Origin: a virus
Length of the DNA: 33,401 nt
Reading direction: 5' to 3' (one strand)
Virus record (IMG/VR): IMGVR_UViG_3300029787_000185
Span: 1-33,401 of that record
Shown: piece by piece, positions 14,839-22,475 of the stretch
How positions within the stretch are numbered: the first letter of the stretch is position 1
Layout of the letters: each line of letters begins with the position of its first letter
The notes under the pieces: generated by a model
Databases searched by the model: none
What the model was told of the DNA's origin: nothing
The model's input: the letters and a program-made list of their open reading frames with translations, nothing else
Made by a program: the position numbers and the translations under genes

Positions 14839-17355
14839 ATGGCAACATATGTAAATGATTTAAGATTAAAAGAAATAGCAACTGGTGATGAATCAGGAAC
14901 TTGGGGAACAAGTACTAATACTAATTTAGAACTTATTGCTGAAGCATTTAGTTATGGCACAGAAGCTATAACAACTAATGCTGATACGCACACCACTACA
15001 ATAGCTGATGGGTCAACAGACCCCGGCAGAAGTTTATACTTAAAATATACAGGTACTCTTGATAGTGCTTGTACTATTACTATTGGACCAAACACAGTAT
15101 CTAAACTTTGGTTTATAGAAAACGGAACATCAGGTTCACAAAATATTATTATTTCACAAGGCAGTGGAGCTAACATAACTATACCTGCTGGAGATACTAA
15201 AGCAATTTACTCTGATGGAGCAGGTTCAGGAGCAGCTATGATAGATGCTTTTGCTAGTCTTAATCTTGTAGATTTAAAAGTACAAGATGATTTAACAGTT
15301 ACAGATGATATGACTGTTGGTGGTACATTAGGTGTTACTGGAATACTAACTTGTACTGATGACATTATTATTGGAGATGGTAAAACAATAGGTTCTGCGT
15401 CAGATGTAGATGCTATGACTATTGCATCAAATGGACAAGTTACCTTTACACAAACTTTAATTGGTACAGCTTTAGACATTTCAGGCGATATAGATGTAGA
15501 TGGTACATCTAACCTAGATGTAGTAGATATAGACGGAGCTGTAGATGTAGCAGGTATTATTACTACAAGCACACCAGGTAGTAATAATGTAAGATTAGGT
15601 GATGGTGCTGGTGCTGCAATAGATAGTGGTGGAACTAGAAATGTTACTATAGGCTCTAATGCAGGTGCTGCAATTACTACTGGTGATTATAATGTAGCTG
15701 TTGGATATAATGCTCTTACTGCAGAAGATACAGGAAGCAGGTCAACAGCTATAGGTTATTTTGCTTTAGATACACAAAATAATGATGATGCTAATCATAA
15801 TACAGCAGTAGGTTTTACTGCTTTAGAAAAAACAACAACTGGTCAATATAATACAGGCATAGGTTCACAAGCCTTAAATGCAAACACCACAGCTTCAAAC
15901 AACACAGCAGTTGGTTATAATTCTTTATTAGCAAACACTACAGGAACACCAAACACAGCAGTTGGATATACAGCATTAACAGCTAATACTACAGGAGACC
16001 ATAATACGGCTGTGGGAAGAACGGCTTTATCATCAAATACTACAGCAGATGATAATACAGCTATGGGTTCTAATGCTTTAGCTAGTAATACAACAGGAGC
16101 AAGTAATACTGCTTTTGGTAGAGCAGCTTTAGATTCCAACACTACAGCATCTAATAATACAGCAATGGGTCATGATGCTTTAGGAGCAAACACTACAGGT
16201 ACAGAAAATGTAGCAGTTGGTAAAGGTGCTGGTGATGCACTTACAACTGGTGGTTATAATACAGTCGTAGGAACAGATGCTTTATCTGCAGCTACTACAT
16301 CAACTTTTAATACAGCCATAGGTAGAAACGCTTTATTGGTTTGTACCACAGGTGCTTCAAACGTAGCTGTTGGTGGTCAAGCACTAGATGCTAATACAAC
16401 AGCAAGTAACAACACAGCAGTAGGTACTTCTTCTCTTAGTGCAAATACTACAGGCGAAGGAAATACAGCATTAGGTCAAAATACTTTAAGTGCTAATACT
16501 ACAGGAGGTAATAATGTTGCATTAGGAATTAGTGCTTTATCTACAAATACCACAGGTTCTTATCAAGTAGCTATAGGTAGAAATGCTTTATTAAATTCTG
16601 ATGGCGTAAATGGAAATGTTTGTGTTGGATATAATACAGGACAAGCTATTACAACTGGTGATGGTAATGTTTTTATGGGGTATGTTGCTGGTGATGCAGT
16701 TACTACAGCAGATAACAACACAGGTATTGGATATGCATCATTAGGCTCTACTACAACAGGTGCAGAAAATACAGCTATAGGTCTTAATGCAGGAACATCA
16801 ATTACCACAGGTGCTAATAACACTATTGTTGGTTCTGGTGTGGGTGGAACAATAACAACAGGTAGTAATAGTATTCTTATGGGTAGAGAAGCAAATGTCA
16901 GTAGTTCTGGTAATTCTGAATTAGTTATAGGTAATGCTATTAGTGGTATAGGAAACAACACAGGACTTATTTACCCTCCAGGTGGTGGTAATATGTACCA
17001 AGCTACAAATGCAACTACTTGGGCACAAACTTCTGATAAAAGAATTAAAAAGAATATTGTAGATAATAATAATGGCTTAACTAAACTACAAGATATTCAA
17101 ATAAGGAATTTTGAATATAGAACTGAAGAAGAAGTTACAGAGTTACCAAGTCATTTAGCTGTAAAACAAGAAGGAATACAACTTGGAGTTATAGCACAAG
17201 AAATAGAAAAAGTTTTACCCGAAGTAGTTATAACTGAATCTTCTGGTGTAAAAACTGTAAATACTGATAATCTTATTTGGTATTTAATAAACTCAGTAAA
17301 AGAACTTTCTACGCAAGTAGATGAATTAAAAGCCAAACTAAATAAAGGAGAATAA
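14839..17355 (+). CDS. Tail fibre with YadA-like head repeats and S74 intramolecular chaperone
   Basis: The 838-residue protein is the main tail-fibre candidate. The N-terminus ('GDESGTWGTSTNTNLELI') is an attachment domain common in marine phage fibres. Residues 145-250 are short beta repeats (DLTVTDDMTVGGTLGVTG type). Residues 268-694 hold 25 repeats of 17 residues (NTAVG-x-x-AL-x-x-NTTG), like the head repeats of trimeric adhesins such as YadA. The C-terminus is a Peptidase_S74 domain: S732 and K737 in 'SDKRIKKNI' fit the Ser-Lys cleavage pair, followed by 'GVIAQEIEKVLPEVV' and a terminal coiled coil. S74 domains help the trimer fold and then cut themselves off. It probably binds the host receptor. 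Confidence 0.85.
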   Translation: MATYVNDLRLKEIATGDESGTWGTSTNTNLELIAEAFSYGTEAITTNADTHTTTIADGSTDPGRSLYLKYTGTLDSACTITIGPNTVSKLWFIENGTSGSQNIIISQGSGANITIPAGDTKAIYSDGAGSGAAMIDAFASLNLVDLKVQDDLTVTDDMTVGGTLGVTGILTCTDDIIIGDGKTIGSASDVDAMTIASNGQVTFTQTLIGTALDISGDIDVDGTSNLDVVDIDGAVDVAGIITTSTPGSNNVRLGDGAGAAIDSGGTRNVTIGSNAGAAITTGDYNVAVGYNALTAEDTGSRSTAIGYFALDTQNNDDANHNTAVGFTALEKTTTGQYNTGIGSQALNANTTASNNTAVGYNSLLANTTGTPNTAVGYTALTANTTGDHNTAVGRTALSSNTTADDNTAMGSNALASNTTGASNTAFGRAALDSNTTASNNTAMGHDALGANTTGTENVAVGKGAGDALTTGGYNTVVGTDALSAATTSTFNTAIGRNALLVCTTGASNVAVGGQALDANTTASNNTAVGTSSLSANTTGEGNTALGQNTLSANTTGGNNVALGISALSTNTTGSYQVAIGRNALLNSDGVNGNVCVGYNTGQAITTGDGNVFMGYVAGDAVTTADNNTGIGYASLGSTTTGAENTAIGLNAGTSITTGANNTIVGSGVGGTITTGSNSILMGREANVSSSGNSELVIGNAISGIGNNTGLIYPPGGGNMYQATNATTWAQTSDKRIKKNIVDNNNGLTKLQDIQIRNFEYRTEEEVTELPSHLAVKQEGIQLGVIAQEIEKVLPEVVITESSGVKTVNTDNLIWYLINSVKELSTQVDELKAKLNKGE
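15640..16920 (+). repeat. 25 tandem 51-bp coding repeats in the tail fibre
   Basis: Twenty-five in-frame units of 51 bases (one has 6 extra bases: 25 x 51 + 6 = 1281) encode the 17-residue NTAVG repeats. Units differ at many third-codon positions, so they are diverged, but several neighbours are close enough to recombine. Confidence 0.8.
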
Positions 17356-17356
17356 T

Positions 17357-17689
17357 ATGGCAGTAACAAAAGCAATAACAAAATGTGTTCCGTATGTAAA
17401 CTCATCTAGTAAAGTAGATAAGTGGGATATAGAGATGACGTATAAGAATGATAGTGAGGGCGATAGCACTTACTATACTTCTACTTTTAATATCACAGTT
17501 CCACAATTAGATGATGATGGAAATGCTAACTTTACATTAAAAGCTAAAGGTAGTTGGAGTAATGCTAACTTAGTAGCAATATGTCCTGTATCACAATGGG
17601 ACGCAGTATTCGCTAGTCAAGTAGATAGCGTTATAACTAACCCACCTACAGTAAGCACACCAGACCAAGCATTTAGCGTACCTAGTTAA
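17357..17689 (+). CDS. Small conserved phage protein after the fibre
   Basis: The 110-residue protein starts 'AVTKAITKCVPYVNSSSKVD' and has 'KWDIEMTYKNDSEGDSTYYT' followed by 'NITVPQLDDDGNANFTLKAK'. It looks like an all-beta fold with no signal peptide. The C-terminus 'NPPTVSTPDQAFSVPS' is probably extended. It has a strong AAAGGAGAATAAT ribosome site. Similar proteins accompany fibres in marine phages, as I recall. A fibre tip, fibre chaperone or minor virion protein are all possible; I cannot decide. Confidence 0.6.
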   Translation: MAVTKAITKCVPYVNSSSKVDKWDIEMTYKNDSEGDSTYYTSTFNITVPQLDDDGNANFTLKAKGSWSNANLVAICPVSQWDAVFASQVDSVITNPPTVSTPDQAFSVPS

Positions 17690-17691
17690 GT

Positions 17692-18399
17692 ATGAATGAA
17701 GGTGAATTTCAGATTCATACTATGCCTTCGGTATATGTATTAGAAGCACAAATGCCGCAGCAAATGATTGATAATGTTAATGATTATATGGACGAATATA
17801 GAAAAGATAAAAATAAAGAATCATTAGCAAAAACTTTAGTAGGGCAAATAGATAAAGGAGAACAATTACTGTTAGACCACAATGATAAAAGAATGGTTGA
17901 ATATAATAATTTTATCTGTCAGCTTGGTGTTGAATATATTAATCATTTTAGTAGTTCAGGGAATAATTTTAAAAATCCGAAACAAGTTCAGATAGATGAA
18001 ACTTGGTCAGTACATAGTTACGATGGAGATTACAACCCTATACATGACCACGGCACTAAAACACTTATGGGTATATCTACTACAGCTTGGACTAAAGTAC
18101 CGCCACAAATAGGTGCAAAAGCTACAGCTAATTCACCTACTTATTCGCTATATAACGAAAGCGGACATTCAGATGGCTGTATAGCATTTCAATACGGACA
18201 AGTATCAGTTATAGATAGTGAAAGATTAAAACCAGCTCAATCATTTGTTATGACCCCAGAAGTAGGAAAACTATTAGTGTTTCCTTCTTGGTTACAACAC
18301 ATGGTCTATCCCTTCAAAGGTGAAGGAGAAAGACGAACCATCGCATCTAACTTAAATTGTTTTGATGTGCAACAACCATTGCCTGAAGAAGTGCAATAA
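17692..18399 (+). CDS. Putative 2OG-Fe(II) oxygenase
   Basis: The 235-residue protein fits the phage and marine-bacterial 2-oxoglutarate/Fe(II) oxygenase family (PF13759-like). Seen directly: 'WSVHSYDGDYNPIHDHG' with H118 and H120, 'PEVGKLLVFPSWLQHMVYPF' with H203, and 'GERRTIASNLN' with Arg 214/215, in the positions of the iron ligands and the 2-oxoglutarate-binding Arg. Such enzymes hydroxylate or oxidise unknown substrates in phage-infected cells; cyanophages commonly carry them. Targets cannot be read from the sequence. It is the first auxiliary gene after the fibre block. Confidence 0.75.
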   Translation: MNEGEFQIHTMPSVYVLEAQMPQQMIDNVNDYMDEYRKDKNKESLAKTLVGQIDKGEQLLLDHNDKRMVEYNNFICQLGVEYINHFSSSGNNFKNPKQVQIDETWSVHSYDGDYNPIHDHGTKTLMGISTTAWTKVPPQIGAKATANSPTYSLYNESGHSDGCIAFQYGQVSVIDSERLKPAQSFVMTPEVGKLLVFPSWLQHMVYPFKGEGERRTIASNLNCFDVQQPLPEEVQ

Positions 18400-18424
18400 T
18401 GGCAAAAGCCAAGGAGAAGAAAAA

Positions 18425-18586
18425 ATGACAATTCTTAATATACTAATGTGGATTACTGCAATTATATCTATAGCTTCTGTTATAGCAGCAATAACTCCAA
18501 CACCTAAAGATGACCATTGGTTTAGTTACTTATACAAAGTAATAGATTGGTGTGCTTTAAATGTTTTAAAAGCAAAGGATAAATAA
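18425..18586 (+). CDS. Small membrane protein
   Basis: A 53-residue protein with one clear membrane segment ('ILMWITAIISIASVIAAIT', residues 6-24) and a soluble C-terminus ('DDHWFSYLYKVIDWCALN'). I place the start at ATG 18425, preceded by AAGGAGAAG; a longer reading upstream overlaps the oxygenase gene. It could be a pinholin-like or other envelope-active protein, but size and one helix are all the evidence. The stop overlaps the next ATG by TAATG. Confidence 0.6.
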   Translation: MTILNILMWITAIISIASVIAAITPTPKDDHWFSYLYKVIDWCALNVLKAKDK

Positions 18587-18747
18587 TGAGTTGGTTAAGT
18601 AATATGTGGGACAAAGTTACTGGAACTGAAAAAGTTAAAGTAAGAACTAGAAACAAAAAAGGTCATTATGTGGCTGATGATAAATCAACACTAGATGTTG
18701 ATGAAGCTTGGACTACTAAAAGAGTTAAAAGTTCTAGTAAAAAATAA
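18586..18747 (+). CDS. Small charged protein, unknown
   Basis: A 53-residue protein, too short for many gene finders but with coupled starts on both sides (TAATG at 18584-18588 and 18745-18749). Sequence: 'SWLSNMWDKVTGTEKVKV' then 'RTRNKKGHYVADDKSTLDVD' and a basic Ser/Lys tail. It is probably a real gene by its frame continuity and codon use. I cannot suggest a function. Confidence 0.55.
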   Translation: MSWLSNMWDKVTGTEKVKVRTRNKKGHYVADDKSTLDVDEAWTTKRVKSSSKK

Positions 18748-19127
18748 TGGCTAAATCACCTGATGCGTTTGTTTATAAAGCTACGCTAGAAAGAATAGTA
18801 GATGGAGATACATTTGATTGCTGTCTTGATTTAGGCTTTGATGTAAAACTACATAAACAGCGTGTCAGACTTGCTGGTATAGATACTCCTGAAAGTAGAA
18901 CTAGAGATTTAGCAGAAAAAAAATTAGGTCTTGCTGCAAAAGAAAGACTTAAAGAACTTTGTATTGGAAGTATAAAAATTAAATCTTTAGGTAAAGGTAA
19001 ATATGGTCGCATACTAGGAATACCTTATACAGAAGATGGTAATGATATATGTCAAATGCTTATTAAAGAAGGTCATGCCGTTGAATATCATGGAGGAACT
19101 AAGACTAAAGTTTGGGGTGATTACTAA
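18747..19127 (+). CDS. Staphylococcal-nuclease-like protein
   Basis: The 126-residue protein has the SNase fold pattern (PF00565). Residues in the positions of the staphylococcal enzyme's active site are visible: D21 (VDGDTF), R41 and D46 (RLAGID), E49 (TPES), and R88 (GRILG). The tail 'LIKEGHAVEYHGG' is also typical. These enzymes cut DNA and RNA in a calcium-dependent way. I see no secretion signal, so it should act in the infected cell, where it could degrade host nucleic acid to recycle nucleotides (inference). Other marine phages carry this gene. Coupled at both ends by TAATG. Confidence 0.85.
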   Translation: MAKSPDAFVYKATLERIVDGDTFDCCLDLGFDVKLHKQRVRLAGIDTPESRTRDLAEKKLGLAAKERLKELCIGSIKIKSLGKGKYGRILGIPYTEDGNDICQMLIKEGHAVEYHGGTKTKVWGDY

Positions 19128-19477
19128 TGGAATCAGCTGTTACTTTAATTCAAGAAGTAGGCTTTCCGATTGCAGCTGCTATAGGGCTTGGTTGGTTTAT
19201 ATATAAACTTATTATGCGTATTGTAGATGGCATGGAAACTAAACTAGATACTGTTGATGAAAAAGTAGAAAACCAAATAGCAGCAATAGAAGAACGACTA
19301 GGCACAAAACTTGATTCACAACATGGAATATTAGTAGCATTGATAGATAGAATAAGAAGTCTTGATAATGAAATTATAAGACAAGATACTTTAATTAAAA
19401 CTATTTTAGGTGTACCACAACTTATAGATAGTAATAAAATAGCAAAGGCGAATAGAGATGACCAAAGAAAAGATTGA
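19127..19477 (+). CDS. Membrane-anchored coiled-coil protein
   Basis: The 116-residue protein has an N-terminal membrane segment ('VGFPIAAAIGLGWFIYKLIM', residues 11-30), then a coiled coil with heptad spacing ('METKLDTVDEKVENQIAAIE' onward to about 95). It resembles XhlA-like or holin-associated proteins by layout only. The last 20 bases overlap the start of the CsgF-like gene, so this gene is the leading neighbour of the curli cassette. Whether it belongs to the cassette or to lysis is open. Confidence 0.6.
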   Translation: MESAVTLIQEVGFPIAAAIGLGWFIYKLIMRIVDGMETKLDTVDEKVENQIAAIEERLGTKLDSQHGILVALIDRIRSLDNEIIRQDTLIKTILGVPQLIDSNKIAKANRDDQRKD

Positions 19478-19958
19478 CCCAAATGAATTAGAAAAAACTA
19501 GAATAGCTATATGGGCTTTTTTTATAGGTGCTATTATGTTTATATCTATTATAGCTATGAATTTAAAAGCAGATACAATAACTTTTAAATTTAAGTCTCC
19601 TAGTTTTAATGGTGTTGGTACTAGCTCACATTATTTAACTATAGAAAATCAACAGTACACTCGTAAGCTTACTCTTAAAGAAGAAATAAAAGCTTTACAA
19701 GAAGAAATAGAAAGAGAAAAAGAAAATTCTACACTTGCTAGATTTTTGCGTAATTTAGAATCAAGAGTATATGCAGAACTATCAAGACAATTAGTTAATA
19801 ATCTTTTTGGTGAAACACCATCTAACTCAGGAACAATAACTTTAGAAGGCAACACCATAGAATATACAAGCGATGGCGTAACATTAACACTTAAAATAAC
19901 GGAAGCAGATGGAACAATTACTGAAATTACGATACCTATTGGTACTTTTTTGTTCTAG
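19458..19958 (+). CDS. csgF: CsgF-like curli assembly factor
   Basis: The 166-residue protein matches CsgF in three places. 'TITFKFKSPSFNG' (residues 40-52) corresponds to the start of mature E. coli CsgF (GTMTFQFRNPNFGG), the part that inserts into the CsgG channel. 'AELSRQLVNNLFG' fits the central helix, and 'TITLEGNTIEYTSDGVTLTL' with 'GTITEITIP' fits the beta end. It has a signal peptide or anchor at 14-36, with 'KA' before the DTITF as a plausible cleavage point. Unusual: an inserted charged coiled coil (about 70-92). In curli systems CsgF sits at the cell surface on CsgG and couples secretion to fibre nucleation. It is followed by csgG, as expected. Confidence 0.8.
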   Translation: MTKEKIDPNELEKTRIAIWAFFIGAIMFISIIAMNLKADTITFKFKSPSFNGVGTSSHYLTIENQQYTRKLTLKEEIKALQEEIEREKENSTLARFLRNLESRVYAELSRQLVNNLFGETPSNSGTITLEGNTIEYTSDGVTLTLKITEADGTITEITIPIGTFLF

Positions 19959-20781
19959 TTGTTCTATATTTGACCAGCTTGAAGATACATACGAACAAAG
20001 ATTTGAAGCACATAACATTGTAAATATATCTGAATTACAATCAGAAGAACTTGCTAATGTACCGCAACCAATATTAAAACCTGTAGTAGCTGTATATCCA
20101 ACAGCATTTACAGACCAAACAGGACAGCGTAAAAGTAATAGTGAATTTGCTTTATTTAGTACAGCAATAACTCAACAACCAAATGCTTTACTTATAAGAG
20201 CACTTAAACACGCAGGTAATGGAGAATTTTTTACAGTAGTTGAACGAGTAGGATTAGACAACCTCACAAAAGAACGACAGCTTATAAGGTCTGCTAGAGA
20301 ACAAACTTTATCAGATGAAGAAAAAAAGAAAGCATTAAGACCTTTGTTATTTGCTGGAGTCTTAATTGAAGGTGCTGTAATATCTTACGAAACAAATTTA
20401 ACTACAGGTGGTGTAGGAGCACGATATTTAGGTATAGGCAAAAGCGTACAATATAGAGAAGATAGTGTAGCAATAACTTTACGCATGGTATCAGTAGCCA
20501 CAGGAGAAATTCTAATAGAAGTAATGACTGAAAAAACTATATTTAGTTATGGTAAATCAGAAGATGTATTTCGTTTTATAGAAGCAGGGACAGAACTTGT
20601 TGAAATAGAAATGGGTAATTCCAGAAATGAATCAACAACTATAGCTTTAATGAAGGCAATAGAAAGTGCTGTATTAGAAATAATTAATGTCGGATACGAC
20701 AGGAGTTTTTGGAAACATGAAAAAATTAAAATTGATAAGCCTGATTGTGATGCTGAGTGCATTGACAATATACGGGGCTGA
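19909..20781 (+). CDS. csgG: CsgG-like outer-membrane curli secretion channel
   Basis: This 290-residue protein is clearly CsgG: 'TTGGVGARYLGIGKSVQYRE' (166-184), 'ITLRMVSVATGEIL' (189-202), 'EKTIFSYGKSEDVFRFIEAG' (208-227) and 'ALMKAIESAVLEIINVGYDR' (246-265) track E. coli CsgG closely. The N-terminus (LLVLFCSSC) is a lipoprotein signal with a likely lipidated Cys 18, though -3 is an unusual Cys. CsgG forms a nine-subunit pore that exports curli subunits. In the constriction loop, F83 lies at the position of Phe56 of mature E. coli CsgG, but the Tyr51 and Asn55 equivalents are not kept. The first 50 bases overlap csgF. CsgE and a curli regulator are not seen. Confidence 0.92.
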   Translation: MEQLLKLRYLLVLFCSSCSIFDQLEDTYEQRFEAHNIVNISELQSEELANVPQPILKPVVAVYPTAFTDQTGQRKSNSEFALFSTAITQQPNALLIRALKHAGNGEFFTVVERVGLDNLTKERQLIRSAREQTLSDEEKKKALRPLLFAGVLIEGAVISYETNLTTGGVGARYLGIGKSVQYREDSVAITLRMVSVATGEILIEVMTEKTIFSYGKSEDVFRFIEAGTELVEIEMGNSRNESTTIALMKAIESAVLEIINVGYDRSFWKHEKIKIDKPDCDAECIDNIRG

Positions 20782-21448
20782 TAACGAAATATATGTAGAC
20801 CAGTCAGGTACTGGTGCAAATATAGACCTAGAGCAACTAGGTATATCTAATATTATAGGTGGTTTAAATTCAACTGCTGGTAGTTTAAATCCTTTTGATT
20901 TAGATGGTAACAGTATGACACTTGATATAAATATGATAGGTGCAACTAATAAGTTTCTTGGCGATATATTTGCTGATAACTTTACAGGTTTTTATGAATT
21001 TGATGGTGGCACTAATTTATTTACTATTCAAGTTGACCCTACAGATTCTTATAGTTCAGATGGTTCAGACCAAAATGTTGATGTTACAGGTAGTGGTAAT
21101 ACATTTACTTTAAATCAAGGCACAAGTGCAATAGCAACCAATCTTAATTTAGATTGGATTATTCAAGGTTCTAATAATACAGTTACATCAAATATTAATA
21201 TTGATGGAGCAACTAACTATATGGATATAGATGGCTCTGATAATACAGTTACTTATACAGGTACAGGTGTTACAGCATCAGCAGGTGGATATTTCTATTT
21301 AGACCACACAGGCGGTTCAAGAACTTTTAATATTCAACAACTGAGCACCCAAGATAATGACTGGCTTAAAATTATTTCAGTCGGTGGTACTGCTGCTTCT
21401 ACTGTTTGTGTCGTTCAAAACGACCAAGGTACAAGCACAAGCTGCTGA
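20717..21448 (+). CDS. Secreted curlin-like protein (putative CsgG substrate)
   Basis: I start this 243-residue protein at ATG 20717, after AGGAG at 20700-20704, since that gives a clean Sec signal (MKKLKLISLIVMLSALTIYG, cut near Ala 21). The first mature repeat, 'NEIYVDQSGTGANIDLEQLG' then 'ISN', has the curlin layout of Asn, Gln-x-Gly, Asn and Gln-x-Gly. Later parts keep weaker forms ('GSGNTFTLNQG', 'GSNNTVTSNINIDGATN', 'GSDNTVTYTGTG'), suggesting a beta-solenoid. Two Cys lie near the end. It is directly downstream of csgG, so it is the natural export substrate. The homology is distant, so 'curlin-like' is my inference; a secreted beta-solenoid with another use is possible. Confidence 0.6.
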   Translation: MKKLKLISLIVMLSALTIYGADNEIYVDQSGTGANIDLEQLGISNIIGGLNSTAGSLNPFDLDGNSMTLDINMIGATNKFLGDIFADNFTGFYEFDGGTNLFTIQVDPTDSYSSDGSDQNVDVTGSGNTFTLNQGTSAIATNLNLDWIIQGSNNTVTSNINIDGATNYMDIDGSDNTVTYTGTGVTASAGGYFYLDHTGGSRTFNIQQLSTQDNDWLKIISVGGTAASTVCVVQNDQGTSTSC

Positions 21449-22475
21449 TATTGGAGATATATCTGAGCTAAATGGTTCAGCACAAATTGTAAGAGATAAA
21501 CCTTACGAAGCAGATTTAAAGTTTGCAATACAAAGTAATGACGAAGCTATAACAACTGATGGAAGAATGGCTATTACTTTTTTAGATGACTCAATAGTTA
21601 AATTAACAGAACATTCACAATTACTTATTGATGAATATATATATGACCCTGACCCATCTAAAACAAAAATGGCTCTTACTTTTGGATTAGGTACAGCTAG
21701 ATTTATTACGGGCAATCTTAATAAGATAGATAAACAAAACATATCACTTAAAACACCTACTGCAAATATAGCTATTAGAGGGACTGATTTTACAGCTACA
21801 GTTGATGAATTAGGGCGTAGCCTTATAATATTGTTACCTGATGCTCTAGGGCTTTCTAGTGGCGAAATAGAGGTAGTTACTGCTATGGGTACTGTTTTAC
21901 TTAACAAACCTTATGAAGCTACTACAGTAAGTGTATTTGAATCAGCACCATCTAAACCAGTTATATTAGATTTAACGCTTGATGTTATAGACAATATGTT
22001 AATTGTTACTCCGCCTAAAGAAGAAGTTACAATAGAAGAAGAAACTACAAGTACAAAAACAGATAGTGTTTTAGATTTTAATGATTTAGATATAGATTAT
22101 TTAGCAGAAGATTTTTTAAAAGAAAATAATTTAGAGTTTACTGAATTAGATATTAATTATCTTGATGTAAATTACCTAGAAGATTTGTTAAATGTGCTTG
22201 ATGCATTAGCAATTGCAGAAGAAGAAGACCAGTTAGCACAAGCTACTAGCATACAAATAGCAGGAACATTATTAGGTAAAGACCCTGATACTCAAATTAC
22301 AACATTAATAACTGGTAATGTTATTAGTTTGAGAAGACAAGTAAATGAAAGTGTTAGATTAGATTTAGATGGTGGAAATATTTATACAGTAATATTTATT
22401 CAAGATGGTGTTTCTAATGTAATAAAAGTTAATGGTGGTGGTGATTCAATAATAACTATCACTCAGAGTGATTAA
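21357..22475 (+). CDS. FecR-domain periplasmic protein
   Basis: The 372-residue protein has a Sec signal (hydrophobic core at 9-19, cut near 'QAQA' 26-29) and then a FecR domain (PF04773-like): 'GDISELNGSAQIVRD', 'DEAITTDGRMAITFLDDSIV', 'LTFGLGTARFITGNL', and the diagnostic 'TPTANIAIRGTDFTATVDE' (133-151). After that comes an acidic, Leu/Tyr-rich linker with repeated 'LDIDYL/LDINYL/LDVNYL' words (243-275). It ends in a beta-rich part finishing 'GGDSIITITQSD'. FecR domains act as periplasmic signal relays. In bacteria FecR proteins are often neighbours of CHASE2-cyclases, as here, since the next gene begins at the very next base. Confidence 0.8.
   Translation: MTGLKLFQSVVLLLLLFVSFKTTKVQAQAADIGDISELNGSAQIVRDKPYEADLKFAIQSNDEAITTDGRMAITFLDDSIVKLTEHSQLLIDEYIYDPDPSKTKMALTFGLGTARFITGNLNKIDKQNISLKTPTANIAIRGTDFTATVDELGRSLIILLPDALGLSSGEIEVVTAMGTVLLNKPYEATTVSVFESAPSKPVILDLTLDVIDNMLIVTPPKEEVTIEEETTSTKTDSVLDFNDLDIDYLAEDFLKENNLEFTELDINYLDVNYLEDLLNVLDALAIAEEEDQLAQATSIQIAGTLLGKDPDTQITTLITGNVISLRRQVNESVRLDLDGGNIYTVIFIQDGVSNVIKVNGGGDSIITITQSD

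Noticed and set aside
15640-16920. CRISPR-like tandem repeats
   Set aside because: The 51-base repeats are contiguous, in frame, have no unique spacers, and encode the 17-residue fibre units.
18399-18428. Nine-codon reading frame (MAKAKEKKK) after the oxygenase gene
   Set aside because: It starts with a TAATG overlap and carries the next gene's ribosome site. It is too short to call a gene; it may only help coupling.
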